The notes below the pieces were generated by a model. The model searched no databases. It was not told the origin of the DNA and saw only the letters and a program-made list of their open reading frames with translations. From an uncultured Rhodospirillaceae bacterium (GTDB taxonomy: Bacteria > Pseudomonadota > Alphaproteobacteria > Rhodospirillales > Magnetospirillaceae), in assembly GCA_903901915.1 (NCBI GenBank), contig CAIUSV010000051.1, forward strand, positions 20,616-84,615: a DNA stretch of 64,000 bases. The letters run 5' to 3'. This document shows positions 8,789 through 19,382 of this stretch, piece after piece; the stretch's first letter is position 1, and every line of letters starts with the position of its first letter. The translations under genes were made by a program, and so were the position numbers.

Positions 8789-9453
8789 TGGGTGGGATCG
8801 TGGCCAGCCAGCGCCGCCTGGGCGCCGACGAGCTGCCGCTGGAGGTGCCGGTGTTCGCGGTGTCGGGCGCCATTCTGCTTCCCGGCGGCACCATGCCGCT
8901 GATGGTGTTCGAGCCGCGCTACCTGGCACTGATCGACGATGCCCTGGGCGCCGGCCGGCTGTTCGCCCTGGTGCAGCCGCGCGATGATCTGGGCGGAGCG
9001 GTCGAGGGCTTCTATGACGTCGGCTGCCTGGGGCGCATCACCGCTTTCGGCGAGACCGGCGACGGCCGCTATCTGGTCACCGCCGCCGGCATCTGTCGCT
9101 TCCGTCTGGCCGGCGAGGTCGAGGGCCGCGCCGGCTATCGCCGGGTTCGCGCCGACTACCGCCCCTATCTGACCGACCTTGACGGCGGCGGTGGCGGTCC
9201 GGTGGAGCGGCGACCGCTGCTGGCGATCGTGCGCAGTTATCTGGGCGGCCTTGGCATGGCCGCGGACCTTGCCCAATTGGAAAAGGCCGACGACAGCGAG
9301 CTGACCACCCGGCTGGCCATGGCCTGTCCGTTCTCGCCCGGCGAGAAGCAGGCGCTGCTGGAAGCGCCCGGTCATATGGAGCGCTGCCGTCTGATGACCG
9401 CGATGATCCAGAAGGAACTGCTGGCGGAAAGCTCCAGTTCCTCGATCCACTAG
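8788..9453 (+). CDS. LON N-terminal (substrate-binding) domain protein
   Basis: 221 residues forming a stand-alone LON substrate-binding domain (PF02190-like): LPLEVPVFAVSGAILLPGG and PLMVFEPRYLALIDDAL at the start, then VGCLGRITAFGETGDGRYLV. There is no AAA or protease domain. In alphaproteobacteria such small proteins commonly follow the thioredoxin-TPR gene, as here, where the ATG overlaps the upstream TGA. The biochemical role is not established; it may bind unfolded proteins. The next gene starts 60 bp downstream on the same strand. Confidence 0.88.
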   Translation: MGGIVASQRRLGADELPLEVPVFAVSGAILLPGGTMPLMVFEPRYLALIDDALGAGRLFALVQPRDDLGGAVEGFYDVGCLGRITAFGETGDGRYLVTAAGICRFRLAGEVEGRAGYRRVRADYRPYLTDLDGGGGGPVERRPLLAIVRSYLGGLGMAADLAQLEKADDSELTTRLAMACPFSPGEKQALLEAPGHMERCRLMTAMIQKELLAESSSSSIH

Positions 9454-9513
9454 TGGTCCGATCCTGGCGCTTGGTTCCCGAGCGTCAGGTGAATCGGCCC
9501 ACCAACTGATTGA

Positions 9514-9722
9514 ATGGTGGAAACCATGTCCGAGCGCGTTTCCGGCTTTGATCCCAAGCTGTTGGAGATCCTGGTGGCTCCCGGCACCCATGCGCCTTTG
9601 CGTTATGACGCCGCCGCCCAGGAACTGATCGACGACAAGGCCGGGCTGGCCTATCCCATTCGCGACGGTATTCCGGTGATGCTGGCCGACGAGGCCCGCA
9701 ACCTCGACCACGACGCGCCGAA

Positions 9723-9726
<4 letters not shown>
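9514..9726 (+). CDS. Trm112/YcaR family small protein
   Basis: 70 residues. The pattern [20 protein letters not shown] followed by [13 protein letters not shown] is the Trm112/UPF0434 fold. Family members usually carry a CP-x-C zinc knuckle; here the expected cysteines are replaced (VAPGTHAPL in place of VCPxCxxPL), so zinc binding is probably lost. Translation may start at 9514 or at the ATG at 9526. The stop overlaps the next start (ATGA), indicating coupled translation with the DUF971 protein. Confidence 0.85.
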
Positions 9727-10749
<1,023 letters not shown>

Positions 10750-10776
10750 CGCCCGTACCATTGGTGCAAGCCTGGA

Positions 10777-10805
10777 AAGCCCGGGGGGTGACGCCTCCCG
10801 GGCTT
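10777..10805 (+). terminator. Hairpin after glnK
   Basis: AAGCCCGGG (10777-10785) pairs perfectly with CCCGGGCTT (10797-10805) around an 11-nt loop, 28 bp after the glnK stop. It is followed by only a short T-rich stretch (TTCTG). It probably reduces read-through from glnK into amtB. Confidence 0.6.
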
Positions 10806-11003
10806 CTGCGCGTCCGGTGGCTCTCTTTGCGGTCGCGCCGATGGCGGCCAAAGCCGCATTTATGACGTCTCCGACAACATGCACATATTTTCGCCACGTA
10901 CCGATGCGGCTGCCCAAATGTGCATCATACGGATTTGCCCGTATCGTCGCATCCTGGCGGACAAGCCGGACAAGGGGCGCGGAATCCCTAAGGTCGGCCC
11001 GGT

Positions 11004-11020
11004 TGGCACGGTTCTTGTTA
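11004..11020 (+). promoter_or_regulatory. Sigma-54-like promoter of amtB (candidate)
   Basis: The glnK-amtB spacer (10750-11102) has no gene. It holds the glnK hairpin and this match, TGGCAC-GGTTC-TTGTTA. The -24 half is perfect and the -12 half matches TTG but lacks the final C. It lies about 85 bp before the amtB start. A second TGGCAC at 11066 has a GC one base too far away and is less likely. Confidence 0.4.
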
Positions 11021-11102
11021 CTGATATCTCGAGCCACCAGGGCAGGGAATGGTCCCGCGTCAGGTTGGCACGTCCTCTCGCTGAGCCGCTTCGGGGGTAA
11101 AC

Positions 11103-12452
11103 ATGAGCAATCGTTTGAAGTCCATCCTTTCAGGCGTAGGCCCCGCGCTCGGCCTGACGCTTCTCGCCACGGCCGCATGGGCCGAGGAAGCCGCCGCGCC
11201 GGCCGCCGCCGCCGCCCCGGTCACGCTCGATACCGGCGCCACCGCCTGGATGCTCACCTCCACCGCTCTGGTGCTGTTGATGACCATTCCCGGTCTGGCC
11301 CTGTTCTACGCCGGCATGGTTCGCAAGAAGAACCTGCTCGGCACCATGATGCAAAGCTTCGCCATCACCGCCCTGGTGACGGTGCTGTGGGTGGTGATCG
11401 GCTACAGCCTCGCCTTCACCGGCGAGGGCGCCTTCATCGGCGGTCTTGACCGCTTCTTGCTGAACGGCATGGAAAAGGGCGCGCTGGCGCTGCCCAACCC
11501 GATTCCCGAATCGGTGTTCATGATGTTCCAGATGACCTTCGCCATCATCACTCCCGCCTTGATCACCGGCGCCTTCGCCGACCGCATGAAGTTTTCCTCC
11601 ATGCTGGTGTTCATGACGCTGTGGCTGGTGGTGGTCTATTGCCCCATCGCCCACTGGGTGTGGGCAACCGACGAAAAGGGTGCCGCCATCGGCTTTCTCG
11701 GCAAGATGGGCGTGCTTGATTTCGCCGGCGGTACCGTGGTGCACATCAATGCCGGTATCGCCGGTCTGGTGGCCTGCCTCGTACTCGGCCCGCGCAAGGG
11801 TTACGGCACCGACAACATGGCGCCGCATAATCTCAGCCTGTCGGTGATCGGCGCCTCGCTGCTGTGGGTGGGTTGGTTCGGCTTCAACGCCGGTTCCGCC
11901 GTGGCGGCCGACGGCCGGGCGGGCATGGCCATGGCGGTCACCCAGATCGCCACCGGCGCCGCCGCGCTGTCTTGGATGTTCGCCGAGTGGATCCTGCGCA
12001 AGAAGCCGTCGGTGCTGGGCATCATCTCCGGTGCCGTCGCCGGCCTGGTCGCCATCACTCCGGCGTCGGGCTTCGTCGATCCCAAGGGCGCCCTGGCCAT
12101 CGGCCTGGTCGCCGGCGTGCTGTGCTACTGGGGCGCCACCAGCCTCAAGCATATCCTCAAGTACGACGACTCGCTCGACGTCTTCGGGGTGCACTGCCTC
12201 GGCGGCATCGCCGGTGCCATCCTGACCGGCGTGTTCGCGGTCGAGAAGATCGGCGGCACCGCCGGTCTGCTGGAGGGCAACTCCGGACAGGTGATGACCC
12301 AGATCTACGGTGTCGCCATCACCTTGGTGTACACGGCGGTGGTGTCGTTCATCCTGCTCAAGCTGATCGACCTGACCATCGGCCTGCGCGTTACCGCCGA
12401 GGAAGAGCGCGAGGGTCTCGACCTCGCCCTGCACGGCGAGACGGTGCACTAG
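11103..12452 (+). CDS. amtB: Ammonium transporter AmtB
   Basis: 449 residues. A signal-peptide-like N-terminus (ALGLTLLATAAWAEE) and an Ala/Pro linker precede the Amt channel with about eleven hydrophobic segments. Visible family features are FYAGMVRKKNLLGTMMQS, the DFAGGTVVHINAGIAGL segment carrying the conserved Asp and the first pore histidine, WFGFNAGSA, and FGVHCLGGIAGAILTG with the second pore histidine. It moves ammonium/ammonia through the inner membrane as a trimer and is blocked by the GlnK T-loop. The upstream partner glnK and a sigma-54-like element fit nitrogen-limited expression. A strong terminator follows. Confidence 0.97.
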   Translation: MSNRLKSILSGVGPALGLTLLATAAWAEEAAAPAAAAAPVTLDTGATAWMLTSTALVLLMTIPGLALFYAGMVRKKNLLGTMMQSFAITALVTVLWVVIGYSLAFTGEGAFIGGLDRFLLNGMEKGALALPNPIPESVFMMFQMTFAIITPALITGAFADRMKFSSMLVFMTLWLVVVYCPIAHWVWATDEKGAAIGFLGKMGVLDFAGGTVVHINAGIAGLVACLVLGPRKGYGTDNMAPHNLSLSVIGASLLWVGWFGFNAGSAVAADGRAGMAMAVTQIATGAAALSWMFAEWILRKKPSVLGIISGAVAGLVAITPASGFVDPKGALAIGLVAGVLCYWGATSLKHILKYDDSLDVFGVHCLGGIAGAILTGVFAVEKIGGTAGLLEGNSGQVMTQIYGVAITLVYTAVVSFILLKLIDLTIGLRVTAEEEREGLDLALHGETVH

Positions 12453-12486
12453 GACGGGACTTTCCCCGGCCAACGGGGATCGGAGG

Positions 12487-12517
12487 AAGGGCGACGGGAT
12501 ATCCCGTCGCCCTTTTT
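12487..12517 (+). terminator. Rho-independent terminator of amtB
   Basis: A perfect 14-bp-arm inverted repeat (AAGGGCGACGGGAT then ATCCCGTCGCCCTT) runs into TTTTT at 12513-12517, 35 bp after the amtB stop. Confidence 0.92.
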
Positions 12518-12568
12518 CGCGTCCGCCACCCCCTGGTCGCGCGCGGCGAAACGCGGTAAAAGGGGGGC

Positions 12569-13240
12569 ATGAGAACGCTTTATCATCATCCGCTATGCCC
12601 GTTCTCGCGTCTGGTGCGCGTCGTGCTTGCCGAGAAGAAGCTGGAATTCGACCTCCAGATCGAGAAGTTCTGGGAAAGGCGCTCGGATTTCATCGCCCTC
12701 AATTCCGCCGGCGAGGTGCCGGTACTGGTGGAGGAGGGGGGCACCGCCCTGGCCGATGCCGCCGCCATCGCCGAATACCTGGACGAGGTTCACCGCGAAC
12801 CGCCGCTGTTGCCGGCTGATCCGCTGGCACGGGCCGAGGTCCGTCGTCTGGTCGGATGGTTCGGCGGCAAGTTCCATGCCGAGGTTACCGACAATCTGGT
12901 GGGGGAAAAGGTGTTCAAGCGCCTGTCCACCGCTCATGGCGAGCCGGATTCCCGGCGGATTCGCGCAGGCTATGCCAATATCCACGAACATCTCGACTAT
13001 GTCGTCTGGCTGACCGAACGGCGGGCCTGGCTGGCCGGCCCGGTCTTCACCCTGGCCGACATCGCCGCCGCCGCCCAGCTGTCCTGTGTCGATTATGTCG
13101 GCGACGTGCCGTGGGAAAACCACCCCGGCGCCAAGGACTGGTACGTCCGGGTCAAGTCGCGGCCCAGCTTCCGCGCCCTGCTGGCCGATCATCTGCCCGG
13201 CGTTCCGCCGCCCCGGCATTATGCCGACCTGGATTTCTAG
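12569..13240 (+). CDS. Glutathione S-transferase family protein
   Basis: 223 residues. The N-terminal thioredoxin-like domain has LYHHPLCPFSRLVRVVLAEK, followed by NSAGEVPVLVEEGG with the cis-Pro and glutathione-binding region and ADAAAIAEYLDEVH. The C-terminal helical domain carries the N-capping box FTLADIAAAAQLSCVDYVG. It should bind glutathione, but the second substrate cannot be told from sequence. AGGGGGGC lies just before the ATG. The gene overlaps the next start by 20 bp, so it probably shares a transcript with the deacetylase and GNAT genes. Confidence 0.88.
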   Translation: MRTLYHHPLCPFSRLVRVVLAEKKLEFDLQIEKFWERRSDFIALNSAGEVPVLVEEGGTALADAAAIAEYLDEVHREPPLLPADPLARAEVRRLVGWFGGKFHAEVTDNLVGEKVFKRLSTAHGEPDSRRIRAGYANIHEHLDYVVWLTERRAWLAGPVFTLADIAAAAQLSCVDYVGDVPWENHPGAKDWYVRVKSRPSFRALLADHLPGVPPPRHYADLDF

Positions 13241-13895
13241 CCTTCTCGCGCTGCTGCTGCTGGCTCTGCCGGCGCGGGCCGAGGTGATCGAGCGTCTGCC
13301 CGGCCGGGACAAGCTGGTGGCGCTGACCTTCGACGCCTGCGAGGGGCCAAGGGCGCCGGCCTGGTTCGATTCGTCGGTGCTTGCCGTGCTGGAGGCGGAA
13401 AAGGTCCCCTTCACCGTGTTCGTCACCGGCCTGTTCGCCCGCCGCAATGCCGACGAGCTGGCGCGGCTGGCGCGCTCACCCCTGGTCGAGGTCGAGAACC
13501 ATTCCTTCGACCACCCCCAGCACATGGAACGCCTGGATGCCGCCGCCATCCGCCGCCAGATCGGAGATACCGACCGGTCGGTCGAGGACATCACCGGCCG
13601 CCGGCCGCGTTTCTTCCGCTTTCCTGCCGGCAACCATGACGGGGCCGCCCTGGCGACGGTCGAGGCCACCGGTCACAAGGTGGTACATTGGAGCTTCGCC
13701 TCGGGCGATCCGTCGCCCGGCCTGACGTCCGCGCACCTGACCGAATGGGTGCTGTCGCGCATCCGGCCGGGCGCGATCCTGATCTTTCACATCAACGGCC
13801 GTGCTCCCGCCACCGGAACGGCGTTGCCCGCCATCCTGGCCGAGCTGCGCCAGCGCGGCTACCGCTTCGTCCGCCTGGACGAGGCGCTGCCGTGA
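13221..13895 (+). CDS. Secreted polysaccharide deacetylase-family protein
   Basis: 224 residues. A signal peptide (SSLLALLLLALPARAE) precedes a NodB-like domain: VALTFDACEGP (motif 1, usually TFDDGP), ENHSFDHPQHM (the H-x3-H metal pair), RFFRFPAGNHD (motif 3), and ILIFHINGRAPATGTALP near the end. It should remove acyl groups from a cell-wall or surface polysaccharide in the periplasm. The second aspartate of motif 1 is Ala here; that residue normally coordinates the metal, so activity or metal use may differ. The start inside the GST gene was chosen because the signal peptide begins there. Confidence 0.85.
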   Translation: MPTWISSLLALLLLALPARAEVIERLPGRDKLVALTFDACEGPRAPAWFDSSVLAVLEAEKVPFTVFVTGLFARRNADELARLARSPLVEVENHSFDHPQHMERLDAAAIRRQIGDTDRSVEDITGRRPRFFRFPAGNHDGAALATVEATGHKVVHWSFASGDPSPGLTSAHLTEWVLSRIRPGAILIFHINGRAPATGTALPAILAELRQRGYRFVRLDEALP

Positions 13896-14341
13896 CCCCC
13901 CGCCCGCTGGCGCCATCCGATCGTCGTGCCCTGGCCTTGGCCCTGGCCGGCATCGATCCCTGGGCGGCGCTGGGCTACGGCGCCCTCGCCCTGGAAGACT
14001 ATCTCGGGCGCGACGACCCGGCGCTGGCCCGTTTCGTGGTCGAGGCCGATGGCGATATCGCCGCCGTCATCGCCTTGCGTTCGCCGTGGCTGCGCGGTCC
14101 GTCCATCGAACTGCTGGCGGTGTTTCCCGGCCATCAGGGGCGGGGATTGGGAGGCACCCTGCTGGAGTGGGCCGCCGCCCGTGCCGCCGGTTCGGCCAAT
14201 CTGTGGGCCTGCGTCTCGGCCTTCAACGCCGGCGCCCGGCGGTTCTACACCGCCCATGGTTTTGCCGAGGCGGCGGCCTTGGCCGATCTGGTGGCGGTGG
14301 GGGAAACCGAGATTCTGCTGCGGCGCCGGCTGAAGGGCTGA
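13892..14341 (+). CDS. GNAT N-acetyltransferase
   Basis: 149 residues, starting at a GTG that overlaps the deacetylase stop (GTGA). The GNAT acetyl-CoA loop is AVFPGHQGRGLGGTLLEWA (Q/R-x-x-G-x-G/A), followed by ACVSAFNAGARRFYTAHGF, the usual motif B. The size and the N-x-x-A-x-x-F-Y pattern resemble RimI-type enzymes, though the target is unknown. It converges with mutL with a single base between the stops. Confidence 0.85.
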   Translation: MTPRPLAPSDRRALALALAGIDPWAALGYGALALEDYLGRDDPALARFVVEADGDIAAVIALRSPWLRGPSIELLAVFPGHQGRGLGGTLLEWAAARAAGSANLWACVSAFNAGARRFYTAHGFAEAAALADLVAVGETEILLRRRLKG

Positions 14342-14342
14342 G

Positions 14343-16145
14343 TTATCGCCGTCCGAACAGCTTTTCGATGTCGGAGAGATGCAAGGTGACATGGGTCGGG
14401 CGGCCGTGGTTGCATTGGCCGGACAGTGGCGTCGCTTCCATCCGGCGCAGCAGGGCGTTCATCTCGGCGAGATTGAGCCGTCGTCCCGCCCGCACCGAGC
14501 CGTGGCAGGCCATGGTGGCGCAGATTTCCAGCAGACGGTCTTCCAGCGCGGTGGCTTCACCCCATTCCGCCAGCTCGTCGGCGAGATCGCGCACCAGCCC
14601 CTGAACATCGGCGTCACCCAGCAGGGCGGGGACCTCGCGTACCACCACGGCACCGGCGCCGAACGGCTCGACCACCAGACCCAGCGTGGCCAGCTCGGCG
14701 GCGCGGTCGGCGATGCGACCGGCGGCGGCCTCGCCCAGGTCCACCACCTCGGGCAGCAGCAGACCCTGGCGTGCCGCCCCGCCCTCGGCCAGGGCCTGGC
14801 GCATGCGCTCGAACACCAGACGTTCATGGGCGGCGTGCTGATCGACGATGACCAGGCCGGTGGCGGTCTGGGAAACGATGTAGGTATCGTGCAGCTGGCC
14901 CCGCGCTGCCCCCAGGGGGTAGGACTCGACCGTGTCGGTCTCGGACGGAACGTCCAGCATCGGGGCGGCGGGCGGCAAGTCCATGCCGGGAATGGCTTCG
15001 GCCAGCCCGAACGGGGCCTGTGCCGCCGCTCCCATCCGCAGCAGCGGCGGCGATGGGCGAGGCGGCGAATAATGAAACGCGCCGCCCGACGCGCCGCTAC
15101 CCAACGCCCCCAGCGCGGCGGTGGCGACGGTTGAGCTGGTCCGGTGGCCGGCGCCGGCCAGGGCGTGGCGGATTGCGCCAACGATCAGGCCGCGCACTCC
15201 GCCGGAATCACGGAAGCGGACCTCGGCCTTGGCGGGGTGGACGTTGACGTCGACCTCGTCGGGGGACAGTTCCAGGAACAGCGCCACCACCGGGTGGCGA
15301 TCGCGGGCCAGCACGTCCATGTAGGCGCCGCGCACCGCGCCCACCACCAGCCGGTCGCGCACCGGGCGGCCGTTGACGAACAGGTACTGGCCGGCGGCGG
15401 TGGCGCGGTTGTAGGTGGGCAGCCCGGCCCAGCCGGTGAGGCGGACGCCGTCGCGTTCGGCGTCCAGCGCCAGGGCATTGGCCTCGAAATCGCGACCCAC
15501 CACCGCGGCGACCCGGGCCAGCCGGGCGGCGACCGGCTCGCCCCGTTTGGCCGCCAGATCCACGACCTTGCGGCCGCCATCGCTCAGGGTGAAGGCGATG
15601 GCCGGGTGGGCCATGGCGAGGCGTTCGATCACATCGACGGCGTGGGCCAGCTCGGTGCGGGCCGCCTTGAGGAATTTGAGCCGGGCCGGGGTGGCGTAGA
15701 ACAGGTCGCGGACCTCGACGCGGGTGCCGCAAGGGTGGGCGGCGGGCAGCGGCTTGCCCTTGGCGCCACCTTCCACCGTCAGGCTCCAGGCGCTGTCGGC
15801 GCCGCGGGGCCGGCTGGTCAGGGTGAGACGCGCCACCGAACCGATGGAGGGCAGCGCCTCGCCGCGAAAACCCAGGAAGTCGATGCGTAGCAGGTCGTCG
15901 CCGGGCAGCTTGGAGGTGGCGTGGCGTTCCACCGCCAGCATCATCTCGTCGGGGCTCATGCCGCCGCCGTCGTCGGTGACGCCGATCAGCGCCTGACCGC
16001 CCTCGGCCAGCACCACGTCGATGCGTCCGGCCCCGGCGTCGATGGCGTTTTCCACCAGCTCCTTGACGGCGGCGGCGGGACGCTCGATCACCTCGCCGGC
16101 GGCGATGCGGTTGACCAGGGTGGGAGGCAGCAGGCGGATGGACAT
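14343..16145 (-). CDS. mutL: DNA mismatch repair protein MutL
   Basis: 600 residues. The N-terminal GHKL ATPase is clear: [40 protein letters not shown] and [11 protein letters not shown] proline-rich linker (about 330-410) leads to the C-terminal dimerisation/endonuclease domain with [12 protein letters not shown] (the DQHA-x2-E-x4-E metal motif), ACHGSVRAG and CNHGRP. The intact motif predicts an endonuclease-active MutL, as in bacteria that lack MutH. It acts with MutS in mismatch repair. It lies 5 bp after pgi on the same strand. Confidence 0.97.
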   Translation of the reverse strand: MSIRLLPPTLVNRIAAGEVIERPAAAVKELVENAIDAGAGRIDVVLAEGGQALIGVTDDGGGMSPDEMMLAVERHATSKLPGDDLLRIDFLGFRGEALPSIGSVARLTLTSRPRGADSAWSLTVEGGAKGKPLPAAHPCGTRVEVRDLFYATPARLKFLKAARTELAHAVDVIERLAMAHPAIAFTLSDGGRKVVDLAAKRGEPVAARLARVAAVVGRDFEANALALDAERDGVRLTGWAGLPTYNRATAAGQYLFVNGRPVRDRLVVGAVRGAYMDVLARDRHPVVALFLELSPDEVDVNVHPAKAEVRFRDSGGVRGLIVGAIRHALAGAGHRTSSTVATAALGALGSGASGGAFHYSPPRPSPPLLRMGAAAQAPFGLAEAIPGMDLPPAAPMLDVPSETDTVESYPLGAARGQLHDTYIVSQTATGLVIVDQHAAHERLVFERMRQALAEGGAARQGLLLPEVVDLGEAAAGRIADRAAELATLGLVVEPFGAGAVVVREVPALLGDADVQGLVRDLADELAEWGEATALEDRLLEICATMACHGSVRAGRRLNLAEMNALLRRMEATPLSGQCNHGRPTHVTLHLSDIEKLFGRR

Positions 16146-16150
16146 GATGC

Positions 16151-17791
16151 TTATCCGCGCATCTCCCTGATCGTTCCGATCAGCCCGGCGGTCGAGCTGT
16201 CGTGGCCGCCGACCGGAGTGGCGCCCGACAATTCCGGCAGGATGGCCTTGGCCAGAACCTTGCCCAGTTCAACCCCCCACTGATCGAAGCTGAACACGTC
16301 CCAGATCACGCCTTGGACGAATACCTTGTGCTCGTAGAGCGCGATCAGCATCCCCAGGGTGCCGGGGTCGAGCCGGCGATAGAGCAGCATGTTGCTGGGG
16401 CGGTTGCCGGGAAACACCCGGTGGGGCAGCAGGGCGGCGATCTCGGCTTCGGCCATGCCGGCTTCGGTCAGCTCGGTCCGGACCTCGGCCCCGGTCTTGC
16501 CCCGCATCAGCGCCTCGGCCTGGGCCAGCACGTTGGACAGCAACAGCAGGTGATGCTGTCCCAGCGGGTTATGGCTCTCGGCGGCGGCGAGGAAGTCGCA
16601 GGGGATCAGCCGGGTCCCCTGGTGGATCAACTGATAGAAGGCGTGCTGGCCGTTGGTGCCGGGCTCGCCGAAGATGACCGGGCCGGTCTGCCAGTCCACC
16701 GGGCTGCCGTCCCTGGCGGTGCCCTTGCCGTTGCTTTCCATGTCAAGCTGTTGCAGGTAGGCCGGCAGGCGATGGAGGTACTGGTCGTAGGGCAGCACGG
16801 CATGAGCGGCGGCACCGAGGAAGTTGCCGTTCCACACCCCCAGCAGCGCCAGGATCACCGGCATGTTGGCCGCCAGCGGCGCGGTGCGGAAGTGCTCGTC
16901 CATGGCGAAGGCGCCGTCGAGCAATTGCTCGAAGTGATCGAAGCCGATCGCCACGGCGATGGACAGGCCGATGGCCGACCACAGCGAATAGCGTCCGCCC
17001 ACCCAATCCCAGAACTCGAACATGTTGGCGGTGTCGATGCCGAACGCCGCCACCGCCTTGGCGTTGGTGGACAGCGCTACGAAGTGCCGGGGAATCGCCG
17101 CCGCCCCCAGCCGCCCCACCAGCCAGTCGCGGCAGGTCTGGGCGTTGGTCAGGGTCTCCTGGGTGGTGAAGGTCTTCGACGCCACGATGAACAGGGTGGT
17201 CTCGGGATCGCACAGCTTCAGCACCTCGGCGGCGTGACTGCCATCGACGTTGGAGATGAAGCGTACCGCCAGTCCGTCGCGCTGGTAGGGCTTCAGTGCC
17301 TCGGTGACCATCACCGGTCCCAGGTCCGACCCGCCGATGCCGATATTGACCACGGTGGCGATGGCCTTGCCGGTGGCGCCCCGCCAGTCGCCTGAACGCA
17401 CCCGCTCGGAAAACGCTCTCATTCGGGCCAGCACCGCCCGCACCTCGGGCATGACGTCGGCTCCGTCCACCGTCATCGTCCGGTCCGAGCGGTTGCGCAG
17501 CGCCACATGCAGCACCGAACGCCGTTCGGTGCCGTTGATCCTGTCGCCGGCGAACATGGCGTCGCGCGCCTGGGCTACGCCGGCCTGAACCGCCAGCGCC
17601 TCCAGCAGCCCCATGGTGTCGCCGTCGATGCGGTTCTTGGAGTAATCCAGCAGCAGCTCGCCCAGCCGGAGCGAGAAGGTGTGGAACCGGTTGGGGTCGG
17701 CGGCGAACATCTCGCGCATGGGCCTGGCGCCCACGGCGCGCGCCCGCGCCTCAAGCGCCGCCCAGGCGGGCAGTTGGGTCGGATGGGCCAT
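16151..17791 (-). CDS. pgi: Glucose-6-phosphate isomerase
   Basis: 546 residues, full length for the E. coli-type enzyme. Signatures seen are [18 protein letters not shown], the sugar-phosphate SIS region, [18 protein letters not shown] and [14 protein letters not shown] with the catalytic lysine near the C-terminus. It interconverts glucose-6-phosphate and fructose-6-phosphate in the cytoplasm, feeding glycolysis and, through fructose-6-phosphate, amino-sugar synthesis used by the glycan genes elsewhere in the window. It is followed by mutL after 5 bp and is divergent from the nickel/cobalt uptake operon. Confidence 0.97.
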   Translation of the reverse strand: MAHPTQLPAWAALEARARAVGARPMREMFAADPNRFHTFSLRLGELLLDYSKNRIDGDTMGLLEALAVQAGVAQARDAMFAGDRINGTERRSVLHVALRNRSDRTMTVDGADVMPEVRAVLARMRAFSERVRSGDWRGATGKAIATVVNIGIGGSDLGPVMVTEALKPYQRDGLAVRFISNVDGSHAAEVLKLCDPETTLFIVASKTFTTQETLTNAQTCRDWLVGRLGAAAIPRHFVALSTNAKAVAAFGIDTANMFEFWDWVGGRYSLWSAIGLSIAVAIGFDHFEQLLDGAFAMDEHFRTAPLAANMPVILALLGVWNGNFLGAAAHAVLPYDQYLHRLPAYLQQLDMESNGKGTARDGSPVDWQTGPVIFGEPGTNGQHAFYQLIHQGTRLIPCDFLAAAESHNPLGQHHLLLLSNVLAQAEALMRGKTGAEVRTELTEAGMAEAEIAALLPHRVFPGNRPSNMLLYRRLDPGTLGMLIALYEHKVFVQGVIWDVFSFDQWGVELGKVLAKAILPELSGATPVGGHDSSTAGLIGTIREMRG

Positions 17792-17904
17792 GGCGTCTAC
17801 CCTCGTGGTGGAAAGCGGGAAGCACCGAGTCTAGCCCGGATTGCCGCCCGACGCGAGGGGGACGCACTTTCACCTTGGAGACGACGGCGTGTTTACGTAT
17901 CCTC

Positions 17905-17977
17905 GTCCCCGGAGAGCAACGCAGTCGCATAATTTTCAGCGAGCGCACTCTTCCACGCGGTCGCATAATCCGGGGAC
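17905..17977 (+). promoter_or_regulatory. Inverted/direct repeat element before the Ni/Co uptake operon
   Basis: GTCCCCGGA at 17905-17913 is the exact reverse complement of TCCGGGGAC at 17969-17977, and between them GTCGCATAAT occurs twice (17924-17933 and 17960-17969, 36 bp apart). The element lies 11 bp before the first gene. It could be a two-site operator or the closing stem of an RNA leader. It does not look like a cobalamin riboswitch or a canonical NikR site. Confidence 0.5.
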
Positions 17978-17988
17978 TCATCGCCATC

Positions 17989-18747
17989 ATGCGCTGTCTG
18001 GCCGCCGTCATTCTTCTGGTCCTCGCCGCCGCGCCGGCACGGGCGCACCTTCTCGAGCTGATTCCCTCGGCCGATATCGTCCCCGATCACGGTGAACGCA
18101 CCGTGCGCCTGGGCCTTTTGTTCACCCATCCCATGGAGCGCGGACCGGTGATGGACATGGCCGCGCCGGTTCGCTTCGGCGTCATGGCCGCTGGCAAGGC
18201 CACCGATCTGAAACCGGCGCTGAAGCCCCGTCGGGTGGCGGGCAAGGCTGCCTTCGAGGCCGACTACACCGTGACGGCGCCGGGCGACTATGTCTTTTTC
18301 GTCGAGCCGGCACCCTATTGGGAGCCGGCCGAGGGCAAGTGGATCGTTCATTACGCCAAGGTGGTGGTGGATTTCGGTGCCGGTGCCGGCTGGGACCGGC
18401 TGGTGGGGTTGCCGGTGGAGATCGAGCCGCTGGCCCGGCCCTATGGCCTGTGGACCAACGGGTTGTTCCGGGGAATCGTACGCAAGGCGGGCAAGCCGGT
18501 GCCCTTCGCCACCGTCGAGGTGGAGTGGCGCAACGACGGCTCGGTGACGCCGCCGTCCGATCCGTTCATCACCGGAGTGATCAAGGCCGATGCCGCCGGC
18601 ATGTTCGCCGCGACCCTGCCGCGTGCCGGCTGGTGGGGCTTCAACGCCGTGCTCGACGGTGACAGGCCGATGAAAGGGCCGGACGGCAGGCCGGCGAAGC
18701 TGGAACAGGGCGCGACCATCTGGGTCCGCGCCGCCGACATGAAGTAG
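17989..18747 (+). CDS. Periplasmic DUF4198 (NikK-like) metal-uptake component
   Basis: 252 residues. A signal peptide ([17 protein letters not shown]) is followed by a DUF4198/COG5266 domain: mature N-terminus [27 protein letters not shown], then [19 protein letters not shown] and a second Ig-like half with [14 protein letters not shown]5266 proteins are the periplasmic components that accompany ECF nickel/cobalt transporters and probably bind the metal. The mature protein begins with histidine right after the predicted cleavage, which may itself be a ligand. It is the first gene of a five-gene operon, 14 bp before cbiM. The start was chosen at the signal peptide. Confidence 0.85.
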   Translation: MRCLAAVILLVLAAAPARAHLLELIPSADIVPDHGERTVRLGLLFTHPMERGPVMDMAAPVRFGVMAAGKATDLKPALKPRRVAGKAAFEADYTVTAPGDYVFFVEPAPYWEPAEGKWIVHYAKVVVDFGAGAGWDRLVGLPVEIEPLARPYGLWTNGLFRGIVRKAGKPVPFATVEVEWRNDGSVTPPSDPFITGVIKADAAGMFAATLPRAGWWGFNAVLDGDRPMKGPDGRPAKLEQGATIWVRAADMK

Positions 18748-18761
18748 GAGAATTACCGACC

Positions 18762-19382
18762 GTGGCCCACATTCCCGACGGCGTGCTGTCCACTCCCGTG
18801 CTGCTGGCCGGTGCCGTCGTTTCGGCCGCCGGGGTGGCGTTCGGGTTGCGGCGGCTGGACCCGGTGCGGGTGCCCAGGGTGGCGGTGCTGTCGGCGGTGC
18901 TGTTCATCGCCTCGCTGGTGCATCTGCCGGCGGGGCCGGCGTCGGTCCATCTGCTGCTCAACGGTCTGGCCGGCATCGTGCTGGGGTCGGCGGCCTTTCC
19001 CGCCATGCTGGTGGCGCTGTTGCTTCAGGCCGTGCTGTTCGGCTTTGGCGGCGTGGTGGTCCTGGGGGTCAACACCATGGACATGGCGGTACCGGCGCTG
19101 GCCGCCGGCATGGTGTTCCGGCTGGCGTGGACGGGGGGTGATCCCCGTCGCGCCGCCGTGCTGGGGGCGGTGGCCGGCGGCGGCGCCGTGCTGTTGACCG
19201 CGGTGATGGTGGGCGGCGTGCTGGCGGCCTCGGGCCGTGAATTCGCCACCGCCGCCCGTGTGGTGGTGCTGACCCATCTGCCGGTGATGGCGGTCGAGGC
19301 GGTGTTCACCGCCGCCGCCGTGGCGCTGCTGGCGCGGGTCAAGCCCGAGATGTTGACCTCCGGCGCGGCGCGGCCGGCATGA
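18762..19382 (+). CDS. cbiM: CbiM/NikM-type Ni/Co substrate-specific membrane component
   Basis: 206 residues, GTG start. The N-terminus MAHIPDGVL is the CbiM/NikM signature; in studied NikM the free N-terminal amine and the next histidine bind the metal. Here an Ala precedes the His, so Met removal would leave NH2-Ala-His. A second conserved histidine is present in LVHLPAGPASVHLLLNG, and GFGGVVVLGVNTMDMAVPAL is the family core. About six membrane segments are visible. It is the substrate-binding (S) component of the ECF importer with CbiQ and CbiO. Whether nickel or cobalt is preferred cannot be decided from this. Confidence 0.92.
   Translation: MAHIPDGVLSTPVLLAGAVVSAAGVAFGLRRLDPVRVPRVAVLSAVLFIASLVHLPAGPASVHLLLNGLAGIVLGSAAFPAMLVALLLQAVLFGFGGVVVLGVNTMDMAVPALAAGMVFRLAWTGGDPRRAAVLGAVAGGGAVLLTAVMVGGVLAASGREFATAARVVVLTHLPVMAVEAVFTAAAVALLARVKPEMLTSGAARPA

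Noticed and set aside
17905..17977. Cobalamin riboswitch before the Ni/Co operon
   Set aside because: The element is too short and I see no B12-box-like sequence; the stem alone is not enough.
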